Source: Niveibacterium microcysteis (GTDB taxonomy: Bacteria > Pseudomonadota > Gammaproteobacteria > Burkholderiales > Rhodocyclaceae). From it: a DNA stretch of 64,000 nucleotides. Every line of letters starts with the position of its first letter. The stretch's first letter is position 1. This document shows positions 35,223 through 45,249 of the stretch, in pieces. The notes under the pieces are model-generated. The model did not search any database and was not told the origin of the DNA. It worked only from the letters and a program-made list of their open reading frames with translations. A program made the translations under genes and the position numbers. Location of the stretch: assembly GCF_017161445.1 (NCBI RefSeq), contig NZ_CP071060.1, forward strand, positions 4,216,001-4,280,000, given 5' to 3'.

Positions 35223-36257
35223 ATGACGACAGACCGCCCCATCCCGTCCGAACTGCCCGAGAACATCACGCTTGAGATGGTGGCGCGAACCGCCGGCGTA
35301 TCTCCGGCCACGGTGTCGCGCATCCTCAACGGATCGGCGCGCGTCAGTGAGCGCAAGCGGGCCGCCGTCGAAGCGGTGATCAAGGAGCTCAACTACCGCC
35401 CGAACGCGCTCGCACGCGGGCTGGCTCAAGGGCGTACCAACAGTATTGGCGTGCTCACGCAGGACATTGCATCGCCCTTCTACGGCGAAGCGCTGCGCGG
35501 GATCGAGAACGCCCTGAAGGACACCGGGGCGATTCCGCTGATCGTCAGCGGGCACTGGCTGCTGCGTGACGAGGTGGAACGCCTCGAACACCTGCTCTCG
35601 CGCCGTGTCGATGGCCTGATCGTGCTGACCGGCAGCCTGCCGGACGAGATGCTGCTCCGCTACGCCACGGAAGTGCCGCTGGTGGTGACCGGACGCGACC
35701 TCGAAGGCCCCAACCTGATGAGTCTGCGTTTCGACGACTACGTCGGTGCACGCATGGCCACGCAACACCTGATCGATCTCGGCCACAAACGCATTGCGCA
35801 CGTCGCCGGCCCGCTGGACCACTTCGATTCGATCGAACGCCTGCGCGGCTACCGCGAGGCGCTGGTCGACGCCGGCATCCAGCCGGACGACGACCTGGTG
35901 GTGCATGCCGACTTCCATGAGCCGGGTGGCTTGCTCGCGATCAACCAGTTGATCGCGGCACGCACGCCCTTCACGGCGGTGTTTGCGGCGAACGACCAAT
36001 CGGCCTTCGGCGCGCGGCTTGCCCTGCATAGCCATGGGATCCGCGTGCCGGAGGACATTTCGGTGGTGGGCTTCGACGACCTGCCGGTCTCCAACTACGT
36101 CGTGCCGCCGCTGACGAGTGTCAAACAGCCCGCCTACGAGATGGGCGAGATCGCTGCGCGCGCGCTGGTTGGCATGATCCACGGCGAACCGGCGAAGGGG
36201 CGTTTGCCGCAGCCCGAACTGATCGTCCGGGCCTCGTCCCGCCCGCTTCGCCGCTGA
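35223..36257 (+). CDS. LacI-family regulator, probable master regulator of the beta-1,3-glucan regulon
   Basis: 344 residues. HTH at about 16-40 (LEMVARTAGVSPATVSRILNGSARVS), a complete hinge NYRPNALARGL near 60, then a sugar-binding core. The intact hinge fits binding to a palindrome with a central CG step such as TGAAAGCGCTTTCA, the motif repeated through the locus. It is divergent from the GH161-like gene across the best copy. The effector is presumably a glucan oligomer or glucose derivative (inference). Confidence 0.85.
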   Translation: MTTDRPIPSELPENITLEMVARTAGVSPATVSRILNGSARVSERKRAAVEAVIKELNYRPNALARGLAQGRTNSIGVLTQDIASPFYGEALRGIENALKDTGAIPLIVSGHWLLRDEVERLEHLLSRRVDGLIVLTGSLPDEMLLRYATEVPLVVTGRDLEGPNLMSLRFDDYVGARMATQHLIDLGHKRIAHVAGPLDHFDSIERLRGYREALVDAGIQPDDDLVVHADFHEPGGLLAINQLIAARTPFTAVFAANDQSAFGARLALHSHGIRVPEDISVVGFDDLPVSNYVVPPLTSVKQPAYEMGEIAARALVGMIHGEPAKGRLPQPELIVRASSRPLRR

Positions 36258-36277
36258 GGTCGCGCGTAGCAACACGA

Positions 36278-37570
36278 TCAGGGGCGCTGCGGCGTACCCG
36301 CGGCGATCCGCTTGCCGAGAATGATCGCGCTGACTTCGTCGCGATGGGCGTAGGCGATGCGCTCGCCCTGGATCTCGCCGATGCCGACCATGTCGGCCGA
36401 GATCGCCTCGTGATCCTCGCGGGAGAATGGTGCCTGATAGGTCGTGATCACCCCGAAGACCGGCGCCTTGAGTGATTCGAGCGCGCCGCGCACCGCGTTG
36501 CGCTCGGCACTCTGCACCTGCCGGCTCGCCGCTGCGAGCAGCAACATCGCGTCATAGCCCTGCGCCGCCGCCGGCAGGGCGGCGATCGCCTCGGCGCCGC
36601 CCTGGCGCTTGAGCGCGAGCAGGAATTCCTGTCGACGCGAGTTGATCGGATCGGCTACGAGCGTGGTCGGCATACGCACCGCCTGGCCCGACTTGCCCGC
36701 GCCCTTCACAAAGGCTGCGCTCGCAAGGTCGCTGCCGCCGACGATGGGCACGTTCCAGCCCATCCGCGCACGGGTGCGCACAATCGCTGCGGTCTCAGCG
36801 GTCTGCCCCCACACAACCAAGGCATCCACCTGAGCCGCGCGGGCCTGGTTGAGCAGGCCGACCATGTCGGTCTGGCCACTCTGGAACTGGGCGACGAAAG
36901 GCGCCTGCATGCCGCCTTCGGCGTCGCGAACCCAGGCGCGCAAATCGTCCGGCTTGCCGTTGAAGGGCGGCGCGTAGAGCCGCCGACGCAGGCGGTCGCG
37001 CAGCATGTCGCGCCCCGCGTTGCCATAGGGCGATGACTCGACGAGGATGCCCAGGCGCTTGTAATGCTGGCGATCGATCGTCTCGCGGACGATCAGGTCA
37101 GCTTGGGCAAGATCGCTCGCGGCCACGCGGAAGATGTAGTTGAGTTTGTGCATCGGCGGCTCGAACAAGCGCGTCAGCGACGAGTCAGAGGCGCCGGCGA
37201 TCAGCACCGGCACGCCGGCTTCCTGCAGGGGTTGCAGCGCCCGCATGGCGACCGCGCTGCTGGTGAATCCGATTACATAGTCGACACCGCCGCGCGCGGC
37301 GATTCGTTTGGCTTCGTCCTCGCCGCGATCCGGATCGTTCTGGTCGTCGACTTCGACGAGCATGATCTTGCGGTCCGCGAGGCCGCCCTTCCAGTTGAGT
37401 TCTTCGACGGCGAGGCGAACGCCTTGCCGCATGGACAGCCCGGCTTCGGCAGTCGGGCCGCTGAATGTTCCGACGACACCGATACGCACCGGGGCCGCAG
37501 TCTGTGCAACCGCGTGCGACGCAAGGCATGCCAGCCCCATTGCCAGCACAAGCGTGATGAGCCTGCTCAT
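36278..37570 (-). CDS. Branched-chain amino-acid-type ABC substrate-binding protein
   Basis: 430 residues from ATG 37570, with GGAGG 8 nt upstream (the ATG 6 bp earlier would overlap the SD). Signal peptide ending HAVAQ. Type I fold of LivJ/HmuY-like proteins: IGVVGTFSGPTAEAGLSMRQGVRLAVEELN, FTSSAVAMRALQPLQEAGVPVLIAG. No permease or ATPase genes adjoin it. It sits within the glucan locus but has no operator and no family link to sugars, so it may be a bystander. Confidence 0.82.
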   Translation of the reverse strand: MSRLITLVLAMGLACLASHAVAQTAAPVRIGVVGTFSGPTAEAGLSMRQGVRLAVEELNWKGGLADRKIMLVEVDDQNDPDRGEDEAKRIAARGGVDYVIGFTSSAVAMRALQPLQEAGVPVLIAGASDSSLTRLFEPPMHKLNYIFRVAASDLAQADLIVRETIDRQHYKRLGILVESSPYGNAGRDMLRDRLRRRLYAPPFNGKPDDLRAWVRDAEGGMQAPFVAQFQSGQTDMVGLLNQARAAQVDALVVWGQTAETAAIVRTRARMGWNVPIVGGSDLASAAFVKGAGKSGQAVRMPTTLVADPINSRRQEFLLALKRQGGAEAIAALPAAAQGYDAMLLLAAASRQVQSAERNAVRGALESLKAPVFGVITTYQAPFSREDHEAISADMVGIGEIQGERIAYAHRDEVSAIILGKRIAAGTPQRP

Positions 37571-37724
37571 GGCCATCTCCTCCAAACGTGGTCTTTAGTC
37601 TGCGCCCACCTTTTTTGACGGCGGGTCGTGGGGCAACCGGTGCGGACGGCATGTCGCCGCCCGCACGCGGGTCAGCACCCAGCAGCCACCCTGGGGGCGA
37701 CTGTGGGGTACAGGGTCAAACCGA

Positions 37725-38993
37725 TCAGAAGTGCATCAGCCAGCCAGCTTCGAACTTGGTGGCGCGGGTATCGGCCTCGAAGCTCGAGATATCAGGCGTG
37801 GTGTACTTCTTGCTGATCGTGTTGATGCGAAGGAAGGGCTGAGCGCCAACACCAAGGTTGTAGAGGGCCCAGAAGTCCAGGTTCACGCGCTCGGTCTTCA
37901 GACGGTTGAAGGTCTTGCCGGCGTCGTCACCCACGCGGATCGTGTAGGCAGCACCCCAGGCAGCCGGCGTGTTCCACTTCATCGTTTCGAAGCTGGCGTA
38001 GCCCTGCAGGCTCCACGACGAGATGTCGTAGGTCGCCTTGAAGGTCAGGTCGCCTTCTTCGATGAAGTTCTTGGTGCCGTAGTTCTGCTCAAAGTCCTTC
38101 GGACGGTTGTAGCCGTAGTGGTAGGTCGCCGCGAGGTTGACCGGGCCAAGGCGCGTCTTGCCGGTGAAGCCGTACGACATGTGGTTGACCTTGCCGCCGC
38201 TCGACGTGACGTACTTGTCGCCGAAGTCGCCGTCTGCATACAACAGGCCGGCACCCAGCAGGCTGCCATTGCCGAAGTCGTAGGTCATGACACCGGTGTA
38301 GGCGTAGCCGTTGCTCTGGTTGTCGCCCGAAGCGTTTGCATTGCTTTCGGTCTGGAACTGCAGCTCGACGCCGACCGGGCCGAAGCTGTTGCCGTAACGC
38401 AGCGCGTTGCCGCGGATGTCGGACATCGCGTAGTAACCGCGCTGGTCACCCCAGACCGGATCAACCGTCGTCAGGTCATACAGCAGGCGCATCGGGTTCA
38501 TGATGTTACCGACCTGCAGACGGCCGTACGGCGTGACCAGCGTGCCGTAGACTTCGTCGTTACACATCGGGCCCTTGCTGTCGCCGTTCACATCGCCGTA
38601 CGACGAGAAGCCGCCGTGGCCGTTTTGCGCGTAGTTGTCCTGCGCAGCGAAGAACGGGTCCCAGTTGTGTTGCACCGGCAGCGCATTGCTTTGCCACGCG
38701 CCATTCGCACCGCTCACCGTCGTCGCCACGGTGTTGCAGTTGAAGCCGATGTTGTAGCCGTTCTTCAGATCCTTGGTGCCGGACAGGAACAGTGCGAACA
38801 GACCGTCGACCGAGGTCTTGGTGTTGTCGTAGCCGGTGTTCCAGTCGCCGCTGCGGCTCATCGTGCCGACGCGCGCCTGCACATCGCCGCTGACCGAGAT
38901 GTCGGCGCGTGCGCTGGTTGCAGCCAGGCCAGCCAGCGCCAGTGCAACGGCGCAGACGATCTGACGGCGGCCGGTCGTAAGAGTGGTCCTCAT
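37725..38993 (-). CDS. Outer-membrane porin of the glucan locus
   Basis: 422 residues from ATG 38993 with GAGGAG 7 nt upstream. Signal peptide ending ATSARA. The mature part is a beta-barrel with alternating Gly/aromatic strands (GRLQVGNIMNPMRLLYD, LRYGNSFGPVGVELQFQ), ending in a C-terminal Phe (WLMHF), as in Gram-negative porins. Two operator copies upstream tie it to the regulon, so it is the probable entry route for beta-1,3-oligoglucans. No TonB-dependent receptor is seen in the window. Substrate is inferred from context only. Confidence 0.8.
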   Translation of the reverse strand: MRTTLTTGRRQIVCAVALALAGLAATSARADISVSGDVQARVGTMSRSGDWNTGYDNTKTSVDGLFALFLSGTKDLKNGYNIGFNCNTVATTVSGANGAWQSNALPVQHNWDPFFAAQDNYAQNGHGGFSSYGDVNGDSKGPMCNDEVYGTLVTPYGRLQVGNIMNPMRLLYDLTTVDPVWGDQRGYYAMSDIRGNALRYGNSFGPVGVELQFQTESNANASGDNQSNGYAYTGVMTYDFGNGSLLGAGLLYADGDFGDKYVTSSGGKVNHMSYGFTGKTRLGPVNLAATYHYGYNRPKDFEQNYGTKNFIEEGDLTFKATYDISSWSLQGYASFETMKWNTPAAWGAAYTIRVGDDAGKTFNRLKTERVNLDFWALYNLGVGAQPFLRINTISKKYTTPDISSFEADTRATKFEAGWLMHF

Positions 38994-39074
38994 TATTGCT
39001 CTCCTCACTTTTTGTAAATGCCCCGCTGGGGGCGTTCAGGTGCCAAGCGCGCGTGGCTTGTGCGAACTACATTG

Positions 39075-39088
39075 CGAATGCGCTTTCA
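39075..39088. promoter_or_regulatory. LacI-type operator, porin proximal
   Basis: CGAATGCGCTTTCA, 12 of 14 positions of the regulon motif, 82 bp before the porin start. Confidence 0.55.
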
Positions 39089-39171
39089 CGACCGCATCCG
39101 CACTAAGAACCTGGAAATCGTTGAATTCAAAGCCGCTAACACGCCGCGGCGTCTCGCGGGTTTCGCTGCAA

Positions 39172-39187
39172 ATGACAGCGCTTTCAT
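39172..39187. promoter_or_regulatory. LacI-type operator, porin distal
   Basis: ATGACAGCGCTTTCAT, 13 of 14 core positions. It lies 98 bp centre to centre from the proximal copy, so the two could allow repressor looping. Confidence 0.7.
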
Positions 39188-39250
39188 TCTTCAACCAAAA
39201 AAAGGAACCGAAAACGCGCGCTGCATCGCCCACTCGCCCAGAGAAAGGCG

Positions 39251-39279
39251 GGCAGACCTCCGGTGACGGGAGGTCTGCC
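39251..39279 (-). terminator. Terminator of the sugar ABC operon
   Basis: 11-bp perfect stem GGCAGACCTCC/GGAGGTCTGCC about 100 bp past the ATPase stop. On the minus strand a short TTTCT tract follows. Confidence 0.7.
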
Positions 39280-39381
39280 GCTAAATGGCCACAGGAGTGG
39301 CAGGAGGTGGGCTGTTCGGTGGGCCGCGCCGGCTGGCCGGGCAACGCCACATCAATGCGGTGCGTGATCGGGCTCATCGCT

Positions 39382-40479
<1,098 letters not shown>

Positions 40480-40483
40480 TTTT

Positions 40484-41845
40484 CTATCCCTGCGTCGTCG
40501 CGCCGTTTCGTTGCGCGGTGATGTAAGCGGCGTACCAGCGCGCGCTGTCCTTGAGTACGCGACGCTGGGTCGCGTAATCCACATAAATCAGACCGAAGCG
40601 TTTGGCGTAGCCCGAGTCCCATTCAAAGTTGTCGAGCAGGCTCCAGTGGAAGTAGCCACGCACATCCGCGCCGAGCGCAATCGCCGCGCGCAGGGCTTCG
40701 AGATGGCGGGCGAGAAAATCGACCCGGCCGCTGTCGTGCACCGCATCGCCTTCGAGGACGTCGGCACATGCACAGCCGTTCTCGGTGATGTAGATCGGCG
40801 GCGGGCTGTAGTCGCGGGAGATCCGCACCAGATGCTCGGTGAAGCCTTGCGGGTAGATCTCCCAACCCATGTCGGTCACGCCCAGCTCGCACGGCGCGCG
40901 CTCGCCGGCGGCGCCAGCCCAGATGCGGCTGTAGTAATTGATGCCGAGGAAATCCATCGGCGCGCCGATAAGGGCCATGTCGCCGGGCTGCACATCCGGC
41001 GCATCGGCGCCCAGGTGAGCGAGCAGGTCGGCCGGGTAGGCGCCGCGGAACAGCGGGTCCATGAACAGGCGATTCACCATCGCATCGGCCAGGCGCGCAG
41101 CACCGCGAGCCTCCTCGGTCGCAGCTGCCGGATACGCCGGCGACTGGTTGAGCACGATGCCCAGCGCAGCACTCGCGCCGACGGCACGCATCGCGCGCAT
41201 CGCCAAGCCATGTGACAGCAGCAGGTTGTGGGCGACCTGGTAGGCCGCCTTGCGGTCTTTCAGGCCCGGCGCAAAGCGCCCTTCTTCGTGACCGATCATC
41301 GCGGTGCACAGCGGTTCGTTGTGCGTCGCGATCGTCTTCACGCGGCTGCCGAAGCGACGGGCGAACTCCGCCGCGTAGTCCGCGAATCGGGCCGCCGTGT
41401 CGCGGTTGCGCCAGCCGCCCTTATCTTCCAGCGCTTGCGGCAGATCCCAGTGATACAGCGTGGCATGCGCGGCGATGCCTGCTTCGTCGAGCGCGTCGAG
41501 CAAACGCGCGTAGAAGTCCCAGCCCTGCTCGTTCCAGGCACCAGCGCCGTCGGGCTGCACCCGCGGCCAGGCGATCGAGAAACGATACGCGTCGATGTTC
41601 AGCTGCTGCATCAACGCGACATCTTCGCGATAGCGGTGGTAGTGGTCGCACGCCACATCACCGGTGTCGCCACCCGCCACCTTGCCCGACTCACCGGCGA
41701 ACACATCCCAGATCGACAGGCCGCGCCCGCCTTCGTTGGCGGCGCCTTCGATCTGATAAGCGCTCGTTGCGACACCCCACACAAAGTCAGCCGGAAACGG
41801 CTGCTTCGTGAGGGCTTCGCACAGAGGAGAGGCTGTCGGGTTCAT
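40484..41845 (-). CDS. GH1 beta-glucosidase
   Basis: 453 residues, full GH1 length, no signal peptide. Start ATG 41845 gives PFPADFVWGVATSAYQIEGA near the N-terminus. Acid/base Glu near 180 in HNEP and nucleophile Glu near 357 in ITENG are intact. Within a sugar ABC operon of a beta-1,3-glucan locus it should hydrolyse imported laminaribiose and short oligomers to glucose. It would also complete what the phosphorylases leave. Exact linkage preference cannot be read from motifs. Confidence 0.92.
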   Translation of the reverse strand: MNPTASPLCEALTKQPFPADFVWGVATSAYQIEGAANEGGRGLSIWDVFAGESGKVAGGDTGDVACDHYHRYREDVALMQQLNIDAYRFSIAWPRVQPDGAGAWNEQGWDFYARLLDALDEAGIAAHATLYHWDLPQALEDKGGWRNRDTAARFADYAAEFARRFGSRVKTIATHNEPLCTAMIGHEEGRFAPGLKDRKAAYQVAHNLLLSHGLAMRAMRAVGASAALGIVLNQSPAYPAAATEEARGAARLADAMVNRLFMDPLFRGAYPADLLAHLGADAPDVQPGDMALIGAPMDFLGINYYSRIWAGAAGERAPCELGVTDMGWEIYPQGFTEHLVRISRDYSPPPIYITENGCACADVLEGDAVHDSGRVDFLARHLEALRAAIALGADVRGYFHWSLLDNFEWDSGYAKRFGLIYVDYATQRRVLKDSARWYAAYITAQRNGATTQG

Positions 41846-41873
41846 GGTTCGCGGTTGGTCTGGCACGAGGGCC

Positions 41874-42716
41874 TCAGCCCTTGATGGCACCCGAAGTGAG
41901 GCCCGCGATCAGGCGACGCGACGAGATCACGAAGATCACCAGCAACGGCAGCACAGCAATCGCAGAACCGGCGGAGATCGCACCCCACGGCACTTGGCCG
42001 GTACCTTGCAGCGCACGCAGCGCTAGCGGCACGGTGAACATTTCCATGTCGCGGATCACGATCAGCGGGCCGGCGAAGTTGTTCCAGGTGCCGATGAAGG
42101 TGACGAGCCCCAGCGTGCCGAGTGCCGGTGTGATCAGCGGCAGCACGATGCGCCAGTAGATGCCGAACTCGCTGCAGCCATCGATGCGCGCCGCTTCGGT
42201 CAGCTCACGCGGAATCGCCGAGCTGATGTACTGGCGCATCATGAAGATGCCGAAGGCTCCGCAAGCGCCCGGAATGATCAGCGCCTTGGGCTGGTTCATC
42301 CAGCCGAGCCAGCTCATCACCAGAGCGGTCGGGATCATGCCGACGAAGGACGGCAGCATCACCGTGGCCATGATCACCGCGAACAAGCGCTCCTTGTACT
42401 TGAAGTGGTACATCGCAAACGCATAGCCGGCGAGCGAGCAGAAGAACAGGTTCAGCACGGTGACCGCAATCGCGATATAGAAGCTCCAGCCGAGGTTCTT
42501 CCAGAAGAACGGCAGCTTATCGAGCAGCAGATTGAGGTTGCCGACAAACGCGTCGCCGAACCACACCGGGGGCGGCACCGATAGGATTTCGGTGTTCGTG
42601 TGCGTAGCGAACACGAACATGAACCAGAACGGCGCAAGCATGATGATCGAGCCCGCGGCGACGATGAAATACGCAAACCAACGGGTCGGGCTCACGCGCT
42701 TTGTGACGATAGCCAT
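41874..42716 (-). CDS. Sugar ABC transporter permease (MalG type)
   Basis: 280 residues with six helices and the EAA loop TEAARIDGCSEFGIYWRIVLPLITP near 175. This is the smaller CUT1 permease subunit. It starts 4 bp after the MalF-type gene stop and pairs with it to form the membrane channel for beta-glucan oligosaccharides (inference from locus). Confidence 0.92.
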   Translation of the reverse strand: MAIVTKRVSPTRWFAYFIVAAGSIIMLAPFWFMFVFATHTNTEILSVPPPVWFGDAFVGNLNLLLDKLPFFWKNLGWSFYIAIAVTVLNLFFCSLAGYAFAMYHFKYKERLFAVIMATVMLPSFVGMIPTALVMSWLGWMNQPKALIIPGACGAFGIFMMRQYISSAIPRELTEAARIDGCSEFGIYWRIVLPLITPALGTLGLVTFIGTWNNFAGPLIVIRDMEMFTVPLALRALQGTGQVPWGAISAGSAIAVLPLLVIFVISSRRLIAGLTSGAIKG

Positions 42717-42720
42717 GGCC

Positions 42721-43701
42721 TCAATCCTTCTGCGAAAAGAGCTTGTTGTTCGCCACCGTCAGCAGTGCGATCAACATGAAGAGCACCCACGCAACGGCGC
42801 TGGCGGTGCCGAAGTCGCTGTCGACGAAGGCGGTGTTGTACATGTGCATCGCGGCGGTCTTGCCGGCCTGATCCAGGCCACCCGTGCCACCGGTGATGAT
42901 GAAAGGCTCTTCGAACAGCTGCAGGTTGCCGATGATGGTCATCGTCACCGCCAGGAACATCATTGGCTTGAGCAGCGGCAGCGTGATGTACCAGAACTGC
43001 TGGCGACGCGAGGCGCCGTCGATCGTTGCAGCTTCGTACAGATCGTGCGGAATCGTCTGCAGCGCGGAGAGATAGAGCACCGTGTTCCAACCGACGTAAC
43101 GCCAGAACACGACGAAGGCGATCATCGGCTTCGTGTATTGCGGTTGGCCCCAATCGATGTTGGACGTCGGGAACAGCCATGCAAGTGGATGGAGGCCGGC
43201 GACTTCAAAGTTGCCGACTGACGTCAGCACCAGGTTGACGATGCCGAAGTCACGCGAGAACAGCGAGTTGAAGACCAGCGCAATCGCAACGCTCGACGTG
43301 ATGAACGGCAGAAAGTAGATGCCGACCACGGTGTTGCGGTATTTCGCCAGGTAGGTATGCGCGAAGAAAGCCAGCGGGATCGCGATCAGGTGCTGCGGCA
43401 GACCCGAGGCGATGGCGAGCCAGAAGGTGTTGAAGAGCGACTTGTGGAACCACTCATCGCCCAGCACGAATTCGTAGTTTTCGATGCCGACCCAGACCAT
43501 GCCACCGAGGCCGGTTGCAGCATCCCAGGAGTGGAACGAAAGCCAGACGGAGAACAGCAGCGGGAAGAGCCCGAAGCACAGGAACAGGATGAAGAACGGG
43601 CTGATGAACACATAGGGTGCCCATTCCCAAGGCTGCAGCCTGCGGCGGCTTTTCGCGGGCGCAGCAGCACCCGACCGAGTGATAGACATCGGCGCTTCCA
43701 T
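42721..43701 (-). CDS. Sugar ABC transporter permease (MalF type)
   Basis: 326 residues, six helices after a cytoplasmic N-terminus. EAA loop YEAATIDGASRRQQFWYITLPLLKP near 225. ATG 43701 has GGAG 8 nt upstream. Second gene of the importer operon, behind an intercistronic hairpin that separates it from the binding-protein gene. Confidence 0.92.
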   Translation of the reverse strand: MEAPMSITRSGAAAPAKSRRRLQPWEWAPYVFISPFFILFLCFGLFPLLFSVWLSFHSWDAATGLGGMVWVGIENYEFVLGDEWFHKSLFNTFWLAIASGLPQHLIAIPLAFFAHTYLAKYRNTVVGIYFLPFITSSVAIALVFNSLFSRDFGIVNLVLTSVGNFEVAGLHPLAWLFPTSNIDWGQPQYTKPMIAFVVFWRYVGWNTVLYLSALQTIPHDLYEAATIDGASRRQQFWYITLPLLKPMMFLAVTMTIIGNLQLFEEPFIITGGTGGLDQAGKTAAMHMYNTAFVDSDFGTASAVAWVLFMLIALLTVANNKLFSQKD

Positions 43702-43724
43702 TGCGATACTCCGAAAGAAAAGGT

Positions 43725-43778
43725 GGCCGGGGTGATTCTCGGGAGAGGGGGGTTGAGAGGGACAAGCCCACCCCGGCC
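43725..43778 (-). promoter_or_regulatory. Intercistronic hairpin after the binding-protein gene
   Basis: 10-bp arms GGCCGGGGTG/CACCCCGGCC around a 34-nt loop. In the same position as malE-malF elements, it would protect the binding-protein mRNA and lower permease expression. Confidence 0.5.
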
Positions 43779-43786
43779 GGGGGAAC

Positions 43787-45043
43787 TTAGCGTCGGCGGG
43801 CGCGTCGCTCGATCAACGCCTTGGCGTCAGCCAGCGCCTTCGGAATGTCCTTGTTCTGCTCGATCACCTTCTCGAGCTCGGCATTCACGATTTCCTGCGC
43901 GATCGAGTCGTACTTGTCGACATCGATGGCCGGGATCTTCTCCGCCGCAACCTTCCACAACTGGCGAGCCTTCTGGCCACCGAGGAAGTCAATCGGCTGA
44001 TCGATGAACGGATCGTTCTGAGCTTCGATCAGGGCAGGGAAGGCGTCCAGCTTGCGGAACGACTCGATCTGCATGTTCTTGTCGAGCGTGAGGAACTTGA
44101 TGAACTCCCAAGCCTCCGGCTTATGCGCCGCCTTGGTCGGGATCGCATAGAACGAACCGCCCCACGACGCGAAGGCACCCGCCGGCAGCTGCGCGGCACG
44201 CCAGGCACCCTTGGTGTTCGGTGCAAGCCAGGTCTGCAGGTGGCCGGCGAGCCAGGCACCCATCATCTGCGTACCGATCTGGCCGCGCTTGAAGCCCTCG
44301 GACCACTCATTGCTCCACGCGCTGATCTTGCCGTCGACACCGGCGGTGTGCGCCGCCTTGGCCAACTCGAAAGCCTTCACGAAGCGCGGCGTATCGACCA
44401 CGCTCTTGCCGGCCTTGTCGAAGTACACGCCTTCGCCATCCTTCAGGCCCGAGCGGATGTAGATGTCCTTGATGTCCGCAGCGCTGGCGACCAGGTAGGC
44501 CCCGGTGGCGGCCTTGAGCTTCTTGCCGGACTCGATGTACGACTCCCAGCTCTTGGTCAGGTCGGCTTCGGTTACGCCGGCCTTGTCCATCAGATCCTTG
44601 CGATACAGCAGCGTGCCGGGGCCGATGTCAGCCGGAATTGCAGCAAGGCTGCCGTTGGGGCCGGTGGCTTGCGGCACGGTGAAGCGCGCGAACTTGTCCT
44701 TGAACTGCGCCGCGTTGTACGGCGGCTTGCCCAGGTCTTCCAGGCCGCCCGATTCGGCAAACTTGCCGATGAAACCCACTTCAACCGCCATCACGTCCGG
44801 CAGGTTGGCACCGGTCGCGAGCGAGGTGGTCATCGCCACATGGTGGTCGGCGTAGGCCAGGCTCACCAGCTTGATCTCGACATCCGGATGCAGCTTCTTG
44901 TAGAGGGGAATCGCCGCCTTCACCGCCGCATCAAGGGCGGGGAATGCCGCAACCGTGATGGTCGTCGCGGCGTCTGCCGCCGATCCGCACAGTCCGGCCA
45001 AAACGGCCGCCGCAATGACGCGGCGCTTGATCAATACACGCAT
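43787..45043 (-). CDS. Sugar ABC transporter substrate-binding protein (family 1)
   Basis: 418 residues from ATG 45043 (GAGGAG 6 nt upstream). Signal peptide ending SAADAA. Family 1 sugar-binding fold: ITVAAFPALDAAVKAAIPLYKKLHPDVEIKLVSL, FKRGQIGTQMMGAWLAGHLQTW, GGSFYAIPTKAAHKPEAWEFIKFL. First gene of the importer operon, with a perfect operator 48 bp upstream. It should capture beta-1,3-gluco-oligosaccharides in the periplasm (inference). Confidence 0.9.
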   Translation of the reverse strand: MRVLIKRRVIAAAVLAGLCGSAADAATTITVAAFPALDAAVKAAIPLYKKLHPDVEIKLVSLAYADHHVAMTTSLATGANLPDVMAVEVGFIGKFAESGGLEDLGKPPYNAAQFKDKFARFTVPQATGPNGSLAAIPADIGPGTLLYRKDLMDKAGVTEADLTKSWESYIESGKKLKAATGAYLVASAADIKDIYIRSGLKDGEGVYFDKAGKSVVDTPRFVKAFELAKAAHTAGVDGKISAWSNEWSEGFKRGQIGTQMMGAWLAGHLQTWLAPNTKGAWRAAQLPAGAFASWGGSFYAIPTKAAHKPEAWEFIKFLTLDKNMQIESFRKLDAFPALIEAQNDPFIDQPIDFLGGQKARQLWKVAAEKIPAIDVDKYDSIAQEIVNAELEKVIEQNKDIPKALADAKALIERRARRR

Positions 45044-45090
45044 GCTCATCTCCTCTGGATTTGGACGACCTGAAAGGCTGTTTTATGTTT

Positions 45091-45104
45091 TGAAAGCGCT
45101 TTCA
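45091..45104. promoter_or_regulatory. LacI-type operator, sugar ABC operon
   Basis: Perfect 14-bp palindrome TGAAAGCGCTTTCA, 48 bp before the binding-protein start. Confidence 0.85.
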
Positions 45105-45249
45105 GTACGGCGCCAGTGTAGCGCTCCGGGGGTAAGGCGCGTCAACCCTCCCCGACGCAATGGCACAAGCCGCGTCACCTGCCCCCCTCGATCTTGCTTT
45201 TCCTGCGCAGCGGACCATGGCGGCTATCAGGCAACGGGCGGGCACGGCA

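Larger units (their letters stand above)
38994..39381. promoter_or_regulatory. Porin promoter region and 3' end of ABC operon
   Basis: 388 bp without a gene. It contains two regulon operators on the porin side and the ABC operon terminator at 39251-39279. Confidence 0.6.
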
